A stretch of 64,000 bases of DNA from Roseomonas genomospecies 6 (GTDB taxonomy: Bacteria; Pseudomonadota; Alphaproteobacteria; Azospirillales; Azospirillaceae), in the NCBI RefSeq assembly GCF_008365375.1, contig NZ_QOKW01000030.1, positions 1-64,000 on the forward strand, in the 5' to 3' direction. Below the pieces are notes generated by a model. It saw only the letters and a program-made list of their open reading frames with translations, was not told where the DNA came from and searched no databases. Positions 16,558 through 25,673 of this stretch are shown here, one piece after another. Position 1 is the first letter of the stretch, and the number at the start of each line of letters is the position of its first letter. The position numbers and the translations under genes were made by a program.

Positions 16558-17352
16558 ATGCACCGTCAACCCCCGCGCCAGCACGTCTACCGCCAGCCCG
16601 TCGTCCTCGGCACCCAGGTTCAGGCCACCGTGAAGTGGTACGATCCCAACCGCGGCTTCGGCTTCGTGAAGTTCGAGGATGGGTCGCCCGACGCCCTGAT
16701 CCCCGCCGCCATCGTCGCCACCGCCGGCCACGACTCCCTGCCCGACGGCGCCACCGTCGTGGTGGACATCGTGGAGGGGCGCAAGGGCAACCAGGTCTCC
16801 GCCCTGCATTCCGTCGACACCTCCACCGCCGCACCGGCCCGCGCGCCGCGTCCCCAGGGGCCGCGCCCGTCCTATGGCGAGCGGAGCTTCGGCGAGCGTG
16901 GCGGTGACCGGGGCGGTGACCGCGGTTTCGGTGACCGGAGCTTCGGGGATCGTGGCGAGCGCGGCTTCGGTGGCCGTGGACCGGGCGACCGGGGCAACAG
17001 CCGTGGTTTCGGTGATCGCGGGGGCGACCGGGGCTTCAACGATCGGGGCGGCGACCGCGGCTTCAATGATCGTGGCTTCAACGACCGGGGCGGCGACCGT
17101 GGCGGCTTCGGCGGCCCGCGCCGTCCGGCGGCGGGCGGTCCGACCTCCCAGACCGAAGGCACGGTGAAGTGGTTCAACGCCACCAAGGGCTTCGGCTTCA
17201 TCGCCCAGGACGGCGGCGGCCAGGACGTGTTCGTCCACATCAAGGCGGTGGAGCGCTCCGGCCTTCAGGGGCTGAACGACGGCCAGCGCGTCCGCATCTC
17301 CGTCCGCCAGGGCGACAAGGGTCCGGAAGCCGTCTCGGTGGAAGAGGCGTAA
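16558..17352 (+). CDS. two-domain cold-shock protein with Arg/Gly-rich linker
   Basis: 264 residues. The first cold-shock domain (about 18-80) has VKWYDPNRGFGFVKFEDG, a form of RNP1 in which the usual DVFVH RNP2 is replaced by DALIPAA. A central linker of GDRGF/GERGF/NDRGF repeats (about 100-190) follows. The second domain (about 200-264) is canonical: GTVKWFNATKGFGFIAQDGG and DVFVHIKAVE. It is predicted to bind single-stranded RNA, with the linker aiding RNA binding or condensation. The N-terminal domain may have weaker nucleic-acid binding. Start ATG 16558 was chosen; an in-frame GTG at 16549 sits closer to a GGAG and is an alternative. Confidence 0.88.
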   Translation: MHRQPPRQHVYRQPVVLGTQVQATVKWYDPNRGFGFVKFEDGSPDALIPAAIVATAGHDSLPDGATVVVDIVEGRKGNQVSALHSVDTSTAAPARAPRPQGPRPSYGERSFGERGGDRGGDRGFGDRSFGDRGERGFGGRGPGDRGNSRGFGDRGGDRGFNDRGGDRGFNDRGFNDRGGDRGGFGGPRRPAAGGPTSQTEGTVKWFNATKGFGFIAQDGGGQDVFVHIKAVERSGLQGLNDGQRVRISVRQGDKGPEAVSVEEA

Positions 17353-17500
17353 GGCTCCGGTCTACCGAAGGTGGGCCACCGAAGGTAGGGTGTCAATCGG
17401 ACCAGTTGAACGGCGGCGCAAAGCCGCGCATCGTGGCGGGGCGGGGTGGCGGTGCGACGGCGCGCCGCCCCGGCCCGACACGACCAAGAGAGGACGTCCA

Positions 17501-19132
17501 GTGGTTCCCGTCACCTGTCCGACCACGCCCTTCGACGGGCAGAAGCCCGGCACCTCCGGGCTGCGCAAGGCCGTCACGGTCTTCGAGCAGCCGCGCTACC
17601 TGGAGAATTTCGTCCAATCCATCTTCGACTGCGTGGACGGGCTGGCCGGCGCCACGCTGGTGATCGGGGGCGACGGGCGGTATCACAACCGCACCGCCGT
17701 GCAGACCATTCTGCGCATGGCCGCGGCCAACGGCGTCGCGCGCGCGGTCGTCGGGCGCGGCGGCATCCTGTCCACCCCGGCGGCCTCCTGCGTCATCCGC
17801 AAGCGGGGCGCCGTCGGCGGCGTGATCCTGTCGGCCAGCCACAACCCCGGCGGCCCGGACGGCGATTTCGGCATCAAGTTCAACGCCGCCAACGGCGGCC
17901 CGGCGCCGGAATCGATGACCGACGCCTTCTTCGCCCGCTCCAAGGTCATCGCCGCGTACAAGACCCTGGAGTCGCCCGATCTCGACCTCGACACGCTCGG
18001 CGAGACGGCGCTCGGCGGCATGGCGGTGGAGGTCATCGACCCGGTGGCCGACTATGCGGAGCTGATGGAGTCGCTGTTCGACATGGCGGCCATCCGCGCC
18101 ATGTTCGCGTCGGGCTTCCGCATGGTGTTCGACGCCATGCACGCGGTCACCGGCCCCTACGCCACGGAAATCCTGGAGCGTCGCCTGGGCGCCCCCGCCG
18201 ACACCGTCATCAACGGCACGCCGCTGGAGGATTTCGGCGGACACCACCCCGACCCGAACCTCGCCCACGCGGAGGAACTGGTGGAGCGGCTGTTCGGGCC
18301 GGACGCGCCGGATTTCGGCGCCGCGTCGGACGGCGACGGCGACCGCAACATGATCCTGGGCCGCAACGTCTTCGTGTCGCCCAGCGACAGCCTCGCCGTG
18401 CTGGCCGCCAACGCCACCCATGTCCCGGCCTTCAAGGGCGGTCTGGCGGGAGTCGCCCGTTCCATGCCGACCAGCCGGGCGGTGGACCGGGTGGCGGCGA
18501 AGCTGGGGATTTCCTGCTACGAGACGCCGACGGGCTGGAAGTTCTTCGGCACGCTGCTCGACGCCGGGCGCATCAACCTGTGCGGCGAGGAGAGCTTCGG
18601 CACCGGCGCCGACCATGTGCGGGAGAAGGACGGGCTGTGGGCCGTCCTGATGTGGCTCAACGTCCTGGCCGCCCGCGGCCTGTCGGTGGCCGAGTTGATG
18701 GCCGAACATTGGGGCACCTACGGGCGCACCTATTACGGCCGCCACGATTACGAGGCCATCCCGCAGGAGGCCGCCGACGCCCTGATCGCGGAACTGCGCG
18801 CCAAACTGGCGGGGCTGGCCGGCACGGATCTCGGCGGGCGCACGGTCTCCGCGGCGGACGAGTTCGCCTACACCGACCCGGTGGACGGCAGCCGGTCCGA
18901 GCGGCAGGGCCTGCGCGTCGGGTTCGAGGACGGGTCGCGCATCGTCTACCGTCTGTCCGGCACCGGCACGTCGGGCGCCACGCTCCGCGTCTATTTCGAG
19001 CGGTACGAGCCGGTCGGCGGGGACCATGGGATGAACGCCCCGGCGGCGCTGAAGCCGCTGGCCGATCTGGCGGCGGAGCTGGCCGGCATCGAACGGCACA
19101 CCGGACGGACCAAGCCGGACGTTGCCACCTGA
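17501..19132 (+). CDS. pgm: phosphoglucomutase (alpha-D-glucose phosphate-specific)
   Basis: 543 residues, the expected length. It interconverts glucose 1-phosphate and glucose 6-phosphate. Active-site phosphoserine loop SASHNPGG (Ser about 113), metal loop DGDGDRN (about 277) and the sugar-binding CGEESFG are all present, and the N-terminal PGTSGLRK segment carries phosphate contacts. It feeds glycogen, exopolysaccharide and sugar-nucleotide synthesis. A GTG start at 17501 is chosen because AGAGAGGA precedes it and the protein then starts at the conserved N-terminus; the frame upstream is Arg-rich and non-conserved. Confidence 0.95.
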   Translation: MVPVTCPTTPFDGQKPGTSGLRKAVTVFEQPRYLENFVQSIFDCVDGLAGATLVIGGDGRYHNRTAVQTILRMAAANGVARAVVGRGGILSTPAASCVIRKRGAVGGVILSASHNPGGPDGDFGIKFNAANGGPAPESMTDAFFARSKVIAAYKTLESPDLDLDTLGETALGGMAVEVIDPVADYAELMESLFDMAAIRAMFASGFRMVFDAMHAVTGPYATEILERRLGAPADTVINGTPLEDFGGHHPDPNLAHAEELVERLFGPDAPDFGAASDGDGDRNMILGRNVFVSPSDSLAVLAANATHVPAFKGGLAGVARSMPTSRAVDRVAAKLGISCYETPTGWKFFGTLLDAGRINLCGEESFGTGADHVREKDGLWAVLMWLNVLAARGLSVAELMAEHWGTYGRTYYGRHDYEAIPQEAADALIAELRAKLAGLAGTDLGGRTVSAADEFAYTDPVDGSRSERQGLRVGFEDGSRIVYRLSGTGTSGATLRVYFERYEPVGGDHGMNAPAALKPLADLAAELAGIERHTGRTKPDVAT

Positions 19133-19272
19133 CGGCGGGCCTTTTCCCTTGTGAACAGGGGCGGTTCCCCATTCCCTCCACGCAGGGAAGATAACCGGCG
19201 GACGCCGGGTGTCATCGGCGCGGGAGCCGCCCATATCCCCTGTGACCGTCATTCCGTCACAGGAGCCGCCCG

Positions 19273-19785
19273 ATGTCCGCCCCCTCCAACCGCTCCCCGG
19301 TCAGTTCCGCCCCGGCGTCGCCCGCCGGCTTCGACCTGACGCCGCCGACGCCGGATCAGCGCGCGGCGCTGGTGGAGCGCCTGTCGGACGAGGAGCGGCA
19401 CGTCCTGCTCAGCCACGGGACGGAGGCGCCCTTCTGCGGCGGCCTGCTGGACAACAAGAAGCCGGGCATCTACGCTTGCCGGCTGTGCGGCCTGCCGCTG
19501 TTCCAATCCGCGACGAAGTTCGAGTCCGGCACCGGCTGGCCCAGCTTCACCGCCCCCTTCGACAACGCGCATCTGAAGCTGGTGCAGGACACCAGCCACG
19601 GCATGGTGCGGGTGGAAACCCTGTGCGCCCGCTGCGGCAGCCACCAGGGCCACGTCTTCCCCGATGGCCCGGCGCCCACCGGTTTGCGCTTCTGCATCAA
19701 CTCCGTCTCGCTGGCCTTCGTGCCGGAGGGGGAGGGGTTGGCGAAGAGCGTGCAGGATTGGGTGGAGGAGGGGGCGGCGTTTTAG
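19273..19785 (+). CDS. msrB: peptide-methionine (R)-S-oxide reductase
   Basis: 170 residues. MsrB fold with zinc-binding CRLCG and CARCG pairs, the FESGTGWPSF core and the catalytic cysteine in LRFCINSVSL. It repairs methionine-R-sulfoxide in proteins. No signal peptide, so cytoplasmic. It stands alone 140 bases after pgm and 49 bases before the oxidoreductase gene. Confidence 0.95.
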   Translation: MSAPSNRSPVSSAPASPAGFDLTPPTPDQRAALVERLSDEERHVLLSHGTEAPFCGGLLDNKKPGIYACRLCGLPLFQSATKFESGTGWPSFTAPFDNAHLKLVQDTSHGMVRVETLCARCGSHQGHVFPDGPAPTGLRFCINSVSLAFVPEGEGLAKSVQDWVEEGAAF

Positions 19786-19834
19786 CTCACGGTGCCCCCA
19801 CCCCGAACTCCCCGTTTCACTGGATATCCCCTTC

Positions 19835-20854
19835 ATGCCGTCCGACGACTTGTCCCTTCCGCCGATTTCCGTTCTCGACCTCGCCCCCGTGCCGCAGGGA
19901 AGCACGCCGGGCGACGCGCTGCGCAACACGCTGGACCTCGCCCGCCATGCCGAACGGCTGGGCTACCGCCGCTATTGGCTGGCGGAGCACCACAACATGA
20001 CCGGCATCGCCAGCGCCGCCACCTCCGTCGTCATCGGCCATGTGGCGGCGGGCACCTCGACCATCCGCGTGGGGGCCGGCGGCATCATGCTGCCCAACCA
20101 TTCGCCGCTGGTGATCGCCGAGCAGTTCGGCACGCTGGAAGCGCTGTTTCCGGGCCGCATCGACCTCGGCCTGGGCCGGGCGCCCGGCACCGACCAGATG
20201 ACCCTGCGCGCCCTGCGCCGCGACCCGTCGGTGGCCGAGCAGTTCCCACAGGACGTGCTGGAGCTTCAGGCCCTGCTCGGCCCCGTCCAGCCCGGCCAGC
20301 GGGTGCAGGCGGTGCCCGGCGCCGGGTCGAACGTGCCGTTGTGGATTCTCGGCTCCAGCCTGTTCGGCGCGCAGTTGGCGGCGGCCTTCGGGCTGCCCTA
20401 CGCCTTCGCCTCGCATTTCGCGCCGGACGCGCTGATGCGGGCGCTGCGGGTCTACCGGGACAACTTCACCCCCTCCGCGCAGCTCGACCGGCCCCACGCC
20501 ATGGTCGGGGTGAACGTCTTCGCCGCCGAGACCGACGCGGAGGCGCGCCGGCTCTTCTCCTCCGCCCAGCAGAGCTTCACCCATCTGATCCGCGGCACCC
20601 GCGGCCAATTGCCGCCGCCCATCGACGACATCGAGAGCTACTGGGCGCCCCACGAGAAGGCCCAGGCCATGAACATGCTCTCCTGCTCCTTCGTCGGCTC
20701 GGCGGAGACGGTGCGGCGCGGGCTGGAGTCCTTCCTCGCCGAGACCGGCGCCGACGAGATCATGGTGGCCTCGGCCATTTACGACCATGCGGCGCGGGTG
20801 CGCTCCTACGAGATCCTGGCGGAGGTCCACCGGTCGCTCGGCGCCGCGGCCTGA
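19835..20854 (+). CDS. LLM-class (luciferase-like) flavin-dependent oxidoreductase
   Basis: 339 residues, a TIM-barrel bacterial-luciferase-like protein of the MsnO8/YhbW type. Signatures are HAERLGYRRYWLAEHHNM, VGAGGIMLPNHSPLVIAEQFGTL (given here only in part) and GRIDLGLGRAPGTD. It probably uses FMNH2 or a flavin cofactor, with unknown substrate. ATG 19835 begins just before the conserved SVLDLAPV strand. It follows msrB closely and may be co-transcribed with it. Confidence 0.9.
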   Translation: MPSDDLSLPPISVLDLAPVPQGSTPGDALRNTLDLARHAERLGYRRYWLAEHHNMTGIASAATSVVIGHVAAGTSTIRVGAGGIMLPNHSPLVIAEQFGTLEALFPGRIDLGLGRAPGTDQMTLRALRRDPSVAEQFPQDVLELQALLGPVQPGQRVQAVPGAGSNVPLWILGSSLFGAQLAAAFGLPYAFASHFAPDALMRALRVYRDNFTPSAQLDRPHAMVGVNVFAAETDAEARRLFSSAQQSFTHLIRGTRGQLPPPIDDIESYWAPHEKAQAMNMLSCSFVGSAETVRRGLESFLAETGADEIMVASAIYDHAARVRSYEILAEVHRSLGAAA

Positions 20855-20993
20855 CGCGCTCCAATTAGGAGGAACGGGCCGGCGCAACCGCACTGCGCGC
20901 TTCGCGGACTGCGCCATGGACCACGCCGGAGGGAAGACTTATCGTCTGTGGCCCGGCGTCGCGTGACGCGGTTCACAGAGATGGAGAGGGGAT
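20855..20993 (+). other. intergenic region before the 56-aa gene
   Basis: 139 bases with an imperfect hairpin (TGCGCGCTTCGCGGACTGCGC) and the strong ribosome binding site of the next gene. No clear promoter hexamers. Confidence 0.3.
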
Positions 20994-21164
20994 ATGGCCG
21001 AGATTCCCCACGCCAGCAGGGTCAACGTGACGCTTGAACTGCCGCTCGACGTCTATCGGCGTCTGGAACGGCGGGCGCGCTATATGAGCGTTACCGTGGA
21101 AGCGCTTGTGAAGATTATGCTGGCGCAGCAGCTTTACGAATCCAGTCTTCGCAACATGGACTAA
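20994..21164 (+). CDS. small ribbon-helix-helix-like protein, 56 aa
   Basis: 56 residues. The start MAEIPHASRVNVTLELPLD, then VYRRLERRARYMSVTVEALV, has the beta-strand plus two-helix pattern of ribbon-helix-helix DNA-binding proteins. The short length fits a dimeric repressor, an antitoxin-like protein or a small regulator. The ATG is preceded by GGAGAGGGG. No toxin-like gene is adjacent: the neighbour is a STAS gene whose stop lies only 1 base away on the opposite strand. Confidence 0.65.
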   Translation: MAEIPHASRVNVTLELPLDVYRRLERRARYMSVTVEALVKIMLAQQLYESSLRNMD

Positions 21165-21165
21165 T

Positions 21166-21555
21166 TCATTGTTGTGATGCGGCGCGCATGGCGGCCTCCA
21201 CGGCGGCCTCCAGGTCGCCGTGGCTCTCCACCAGCGGCGACAGCCCGGCCTCGTCCAGGACGGCGCGGACGGGGGCGGGCACCGCCGTCAGCACGATGCG
21301 CCGGCCCGCGCTCCTGGCCTGCCGCACCGCCAGCAGCAGCGAGCGCAGCCCCGCCGGGGTCAGTTGCGTCACCGCCGACAGGTCGAGCACCAGCCCGACC
21401 GGCGCCTTTGCGGGCGCGTCCGGGGCGGCATCCGGTGCCGGGGGGGCCAGCGCGGCCATCAGCCGCGCCTCGAACCGGGGGGCGGCGGCGCTGTCGATCG
21501 GCCCCACCGGGCGCAGGATCGTCACGTCGCCTCGGACCTCTTCCGCGATTTGCAT
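21166..21555 (-). CDS. STAS-domain protein (anti-sigma antagonist-like)
   Basis: 129 residues with the STAS beta-alpha fold (VTILRPVGPIDSAAAPRF, then VGLVLDLSAVTQLTPAGLRSL). The position normally holding the phosphorylatable Ser in D-S-x-G is TPAGL, so a Thr may substitute. Family members regulate anti-sigma factors, or are used in signalling and transport. A GGAGGG Shine-Dalgarno with ideal spacing supports ATG 21555. It is divergent from tssL by about 100 bases, and both gene products may belong to one regulated unit, which is inference. Confidence 0.82.
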   Translation of the reverse strand: MQIAEEVRGDVTILRPVGPIDSAAAPRFEARLMAALAPPAPDAAPDAPAKAPVGLVLDLSAVTQLTPAGLRSLLLAVRQARSAGRRIVLTAVPAPVRAVLDEAGLSPLVESHGDLEAAVEAAMRAASQQ

Positions 21556-21656
21556 CAAACCCTCCGATTTCCCCATCCGGCCGGGCCTGCTATACCTCTT
21601 CCGGCGGGGGATTTCCCATCACACGGATCATCGTACAGCAGAGCGGCGGCGGGGGC

Positions 21657-23000
21657 ATGGAATCGGACGGACGCTTCGGCGGCGGGGCGGGCCTGCGGGA
21701 CGGCGGAGAGTTTCCCGCGGAGCCCGGCACGGGGCCGCGCGCGCTGCCGGCCTTCCTCGCGGCGGGTCCCGCCGTTCCTCCGGAGGAGCGCCCGACGGCC
21801 GACGCTCCGCCGGACCAGCCGGCGCGGCTGCGCGGGGCGCTGAACCCGCTGCTGGCCGCGGCGGGGCCGCTGCTCGACCTCGCCGGGGCGCTGCGCGAAC
21901 GCTCCGGGTATGAGAACCCGGAAGCGCTGCGCGACCCCATCCTGGCCGACATCCGCCGGTTCGAGGCGGAGGCCGCCGCCGCGGGCGTGCCGCCGGAGGA
22001 GGTGCGCGTCGCCCGCTTCGCGCTGTGCACCATGCTGGACGACGTGGTGCGGGCCACCCCCTGGGGGGCGCGCTGCCGCTGGGCGCGCGACGGGCTGGCG
22101 GCGGTGGTGGACCCCGTTGCCGGCGGGCCGGACCGCTTCTTCGACCTGCTCGACACCATGCTGAGCGACCCGCGCCTGCACCGCCGGGAGCTGGAGCTGT
22201 TCTACGCCTGCCTGTCGCTGGGTTTCGAGGGGAAGTTCCGCGACAAGCCGCGCGGCGCCCACGATCTTGCCCACCTGCGGGACGAGCTGTTCCGCGTGCT
22301 GCGCCGCCTGCGCGGGGAGCGGGAGCGCGCGCTGTCGCCGCAATGGCGGGGCGTGGCCGAACGATTCCGCCCGCTGGGCCTCGTCCTGCCGCCCTGGCTG
22401 GCGGGGGCGGCGGTCGCCGCCCTGCTGGGCGGGCTGTTCCTGCACCTGTCGGTCTCGCTGGGCAGCCGGGCGGACGAGGTGGTGGTCCGGCTGGGCGCGC
22501 TGCTTCCCGACCGTCCGCTGGAGCTGGTCCGCGCCGCCCCGCCGCCGCCGCCCAGCGCCGGGCCGGCGCTGGCCGTCCGGGTCACCGCCCTGCTTCAGCC
22601 GGAAATCCGCTCCGGCGCGGTGGCGGTGCTGGCCGGCGACGACGGGGCGCTGGTCATCCGCATCGAGGGGGCGGGCATGTTCGCCACCGGCAGCGACGCG
22701 ATCCGCGCCCGCTACCGCGCCGTGGTCGACCGCGTCGGGCAGGCGCTGGGTCCCGAGGCGGGGCGCGTGGTGGTGGTCGCCCACACCGACGACCAGACGC
22801 CGCACACCGGCCCGCTGCCCACGGCGGAGGCGCTGACCCAGGCGCGGGCGCTGGCCGTCCTGAAGATCCTGGAGCGCACGCTGGGTCCCGACCGCCTGAC
22901 CGCCGAAGGGCGGGGCGAGCGCGAGCCGCTGGCCCCCAACACCACGCCGGCCAACCGGGGCGCCAACCGGCGCGTCGATGTCCGGCTCTACCCCGAATAG
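21657..23000 (+). CDS. tssL: type VI secretion membrane protein TssL (DotU) with OmpA-like domain
   Basis: 447 residues. An N-terminal Ala/Pro-rich stretch precedes the IcmH/DotU domain (about 60-240: RYALCTMLDD-type segment reading ARFALCTMLDDVV, and LYACLSLGFEGKFRD form FYACLSLGFEGKFRD). One membrane helix (about 245-268) leads to a periplasmic OmpA-like domain (about 318-447) with VVVVAHTDDQTP and NRGANRRVDV, predicted to bind peptidoglycan. It anchors the type VI baseplate in the inner membrane with TssM. The start at ATG 21657 follows a G-rich stretch; 10 bases separate its stop from tssM. Confidence 0.88.
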   Translation: MESDGRFGGGAGLRDGGEFPAEPGTGPRALPAFLAAGPAVPPEERPTADAPPDQPARLRGALNPLLAAAGPLLDLAGALRERSGYENPEALRDPILADIRRFEAEAAAAGVPPEEVRVARFALCTMLDDVVRATPWGARCRWARDGLAAVVDPVAGGPDRFFDLLDTMLSDPRLHRRELELFYACLSLGFEGKFRDKPRGAHDLAHLRDELFRVLRRLRGERERALSPQWRGVAERFRPLGLVLPPWLAGAAVAALLGGLFLHLSVSLGSRADEVVVRLGALLPDRPLELVRAAPPPPPSAGPALAVRVTALLQPEIRSGAVAVLAGDDGALVIRIEGAGMFATGSDAIRARYRAVVDRVGQALGPEAGRVVVVAHTDDQTPHTGPLPTAEALTQARALAVLKILERTLGPDRLTAEGRGEREPLAPNTTPANRGANRRVDVRLYPE

Positions 23001-23010
23001 GCCGCGGCCC

Positions 23011-25005
23011 ATGCGCGAACCGTCCTCGCAAGCCCGCCCCGAAACTCGCGACTCCCGCCGGTCCCGCCGCCCCGCTCCGGCGATGGCGCCGCGCCTGCGC
23101 TGGTGGGCCACCCTGGGGGTCGCCCTGTCGGTGGGGCTGCTGGGCTGGGCGGTGACGCCGCTGCTCGGGGTGGGGGGCTTGGCCCGCCTGTTGCCGGCGC
23201 TGCTTCTGCTCGGCCTGTGGTACGCGCTGAACCGGCGCGAGGACGGTCGGGAGAGCGCCGCCAACGCCCGCTTCGTGGAAGCGCTGGCGGCATCCCGCGA
23301 TCCGGAGCTGAAGGCGTCGCTGGACGAGCTGGGCACGGTGCGCGAGCGGCTGGACGCCGTGATCGACCGGCTTAAGACGCAGCGCTTCGGCGCGCGCTGG
23401 GGCGGGCAGTATCTCTACCAGCTTCCCTGGTATCTGGTGATCGGCGCCCCCGGCTCGGGCAAGACCACGGCGCTGGCCAACGCCCGCCTGGGAGCGGCGC
23501 TGGGCGGCGGGCTGGACGGCATGCCGGTGCAGAATCTGGGCGGCACCCGCAATTGCGACTGGTGGTTCACCGACGAGGCGGTGCTGATCGACACGGCGGG
23601 CCGCTACACCACCCAGGACAGCCGCCGTGCGGTGGACGGGCGCGTCTGGTCCGGCCTTCTCGACCTGCTGAAGGAGCACCGCCCGCGCCAGCCGGTGAAC
23701 GGCGTGCTTCTGACCATCAGCCTGACCGACCTCGCCGCCTGGAGCGACGAGGAGCGGCACAACCACGCCATCACCATCCGTCAGCGGCTGGGCGAGCTGC
23801 GCGCCCATCTGGGCATCCGCGTGCCGGTCTATCTGCTGTGCACCAAGGCCGACCTCGTGGACGGCTTCACCACCTATTTCGACCCGCTGGACCGGGCGGA
23901 GCGCGCCCAGGTCTGGGGCATCACCTTTCCGGTGGAGGACGTTCCCCCCGGCCCGCTGGCCAGCTTCCACGCGCAGTTCGAGGCGCTGCTGCGCCGGCTG
24001 GAGGAACGGCTTCCCGAACGGCTGCACCAGGAACCGGACATCCAGCGGCGCAGCGACGCCTTCGCCTTCCCCCTGCGCATGGCGGAGTACGAGGCGGCCC
24101 TGGCCGACCTCGTGGACACCGCCTTCACCGCGGAGGCGGAGGAGGCGGTGCCCCTGCTGCGCGGCATCTACCTCAGCAGCGCCACCCAGCCCGGCGCCTC
24201 CGCGGAGTCGCCGGCCCAGACCTTCTTCCTGGAACGGCTTCTGCCCGAGGTGGTCTTCCCCGAGGCGAACATGGTCGGGGTGGACCGCGCGCTGGAGCGG
24301 GCGCAGCGCCGCAACTACGCCTGGGCGCTGGGCGGGGCCGCGGCGGCGGGGCTTCTGCTGGGGCTGGCCGGGCTGAACAGCCACCGCGTCAACGACGCGC
24401 TGCTGGCGCGGGCGGAAGCGGCGGTCGCGGAGGCGGAGGAGCGGCTGCGCGCGCTGGACACCCCGCCGCGCTCCCTGACGCGGGTGGACGACGCCGATTT
24501 CCTGGCGGTGCTGCCGGCGCTCGACGCGCTGCGCGCCCTGCCCGCGGGCTGGACCGAGCGGGCGGAGCGGCGGGCGTCCCTGCTCGGCTTCGGCCTGTCG
24601 CAGGGGGAGCGCGTTGGCCTTCCCGCGGAGGACGTCTACCGGCGGGCGCTGCGCAGCGTCTTCCTGTCGCGCATCGTCCTGCGGCTGGAGGAGCAGCTCC
24701 GCACCGGCTGGGCGCGGCCCGACCTGCTGCGCCAGAGCCTGCGCGCCTACGCCATGATCGGCGGGCGGGAGCCGCTCGACCCCGCGGTGCTGGCCGAATG
24801 GCTGGCCGCCGACTGGCAACGCACCTTGCCCGGTCCCGCGCATGAGGCGCAGCGCCGGGCGCTGGGCGACCATCTGGCCGCGCTGGTGGAGGCCGGCTTC
24901 GCCCCGGTGCCGCCGGACGAGGCGCTGGTGTCCCGCGTTCTGGACGTGCTGGGCCAGCCGGCTCCGTCCGCTCCCCAAGGGTCCGGCAACGGCGGGGCCG
25001 GCTGA
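23011..25005 (+). CDS. tssM: short type VI secretion protein TssM (IcmF), N-terminal part
   Basis: 664 residues. Two N-terminal membrane helices (about 31-72), a P-loop (GAPGSGKT, 145-152), IDTAGRYTTQ, the IcmF N-terminal domain with VPVYLLCTKADLVDGF, and a third membrane helix (about 434-456). Only about 210 residues follow. TssM proteins usually run to about 1,100-1,200 residues with a large periplasmic domain that contacts TssJ; that domain is absent. I saw no continuation in another frame, since tagF starts at the stop codon. It may be a genuinely short variant or a truncated gene that kept its coupling to tagF. Confidence 0.85.
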   Translation: MREPSSQARPETRDSRRSRRPAPAMAPRLRWWATLGVALSVGLLGWAVTPLLGVGGLARLLPALLLLGLWYALNRREDGRESAANARFVEALAASRDPELKASLDELGTVRERLDAVIDRLKTQRFGARWGGQYLYQLPWYLVIGAPGSGKTTALANARLGAALGGGLDGMPVQNLGGTRNCDWWFTDEAVLIDTAGRYTTQDSRRAVDGRVWSGLLDLLKEHRPRQPVNGVLLTISLTDLAAWSDEERHNHAITIRQRLGELRAHLGIRVPVYLLCTKADLVDGFTTYFDPLDRAERAQVWGITFPVEDVPPGPLASFHAQFEALLRRLEERLPERLHQEPDIQRRSDAFAFPLRMAEYEAALADLVDTAFTAEAEEAVPLLRGIYLSSATQPGASAESPAQTFFLERLLPEVVFPEANMVGVDRALERAQRRNYAWALGGAAAAGLLLGLAGLNSHRVNDALLARAEAAVAEAEERLRALDTPPRSLTRVDDADFLAVLPALDALRALPAGWTERAERRASLLGFGLSQGERVGLPAEDVYRRALRSVFLSRIVLRLEEQLRTGWARPDLLRQSLRAYAMIGGREPLDPAVLAEWLAADWQRTLPGPAHEAQRRALGDHLAALVEAGFAPVPPDEALVSRVLDVLGQPAPSAPQGSGNGGAG

Positions 25006-25649
25006 TGAGCCCCGGTTTCGCGGTGGGCTTCCATGGAAAGGTGCCGGCGCGCGGCGATTTCGTGGGATACGGCCTGCCGCGCGGCGTGCTGATTCCTTGG
25101 GACGCCTGGCTGACGGAGGTTCTGGAGGCGGCGGTGCGCCAGCTCGGCACGTCCTGGGAACGGCTGTTCCAGTCGGCCCCGGTCTGGCGTTTCGCGCTGT
25201 CGCCCGGCCTGTGCGGGGAACCGCCGCTGGCCGGCATCATGATGCCCAGCGCCGACCGGGTGGGGCGGCAGTACCCCTTCACCATCGTCGGCACGCTGCC
25301 CTACGGCACGGATCTGGCGGTGGTGCCCGTGGCCTGCCTGCACTGGTTCACCCGCGCGGAGTCCATCGCCGCCGACGCCTGCCGCGCCGGGGCGGACGTG
25401 GACGCTCTGCCCGCCCGCATGGCCATCCTGGGCCGCCCGGAGCCGAACGGTGCCGATCCCACGGTCGCCACCGTGGTGGAGGAGCGCGTCGGCCCCCTGC
25501 CGCCCCGCGCCAGCCTGTGGTGGAGCCGCGGCGGCGGGCGGGTTCCGCCGTCGGTGCTGACCTGCTGCGGCCTGCCCCGCTCCACCCGCGCCGCGGCCTT
25601 CATCGACGGGGCCTGGCAGCGCCGGGGATGGGACGATCTGGACGGGTAG
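25005..25649 (+). CDS. tagF: type VI secretion accessory protein TagF
   Basis: 214 residues matching the TagF family at the N-terminus (VGFHGKVPARGDFVGYGLP) and in PSADRVGRQYPFTIVG. TagF is a post-translational regulator of type VI assembly, often with PpkA/PppA; neither kinase nor phosphatase gene is in the window. Its ATG overlaps the tssM stop (TGATG), so it is translationally coupled. No other tss gene follows; the next gene is on the opposite strand. Confidence 0.88.
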   Translation: MSPGFAVGFHGKVPARGDFVGYGLPRGVLIPWDAWLTEVLEAAVRQLGTSWERLFQSAPVWRFALSPGLCGEPPLAGIMMPSADRVGRQYPFTIVGTLPYGTDLAVVPVACLHWFTRAESIAADACRAGADVDALPARMAILGRPEPNGADPTVATVVEERVGPLPPRASLWWSRGGGRVPPSVLTCCGLPRSTRAAAFIDGAWQRRGWDDLDG

Positions 25650-25673
25650 GGTGTCGCGCCGGGCCCCCAAACC

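Noticed and set aside
16860..17110. CRISPR-like or tandem DNA array
   Set aside because: The repeats are codons for GDRGF-type protein repeats inside the cold-shock gene, of irregular length, with no spacers.
21555..23336. A 593-codon minus-strand frame opposite tssL and tssM
   Set aside because: It runs across two genes with clear domains and shows Arg/Gln/Gly shadow composition, so it is not a gene.
23011..25005. Frameshift as the cause of the short TssM
   Set aside because: No other frame after the stop continues the family; tagF begins at the stop codon, so an intact coupling makes a simple sequencing error unlikely, though a deletion is still possible.
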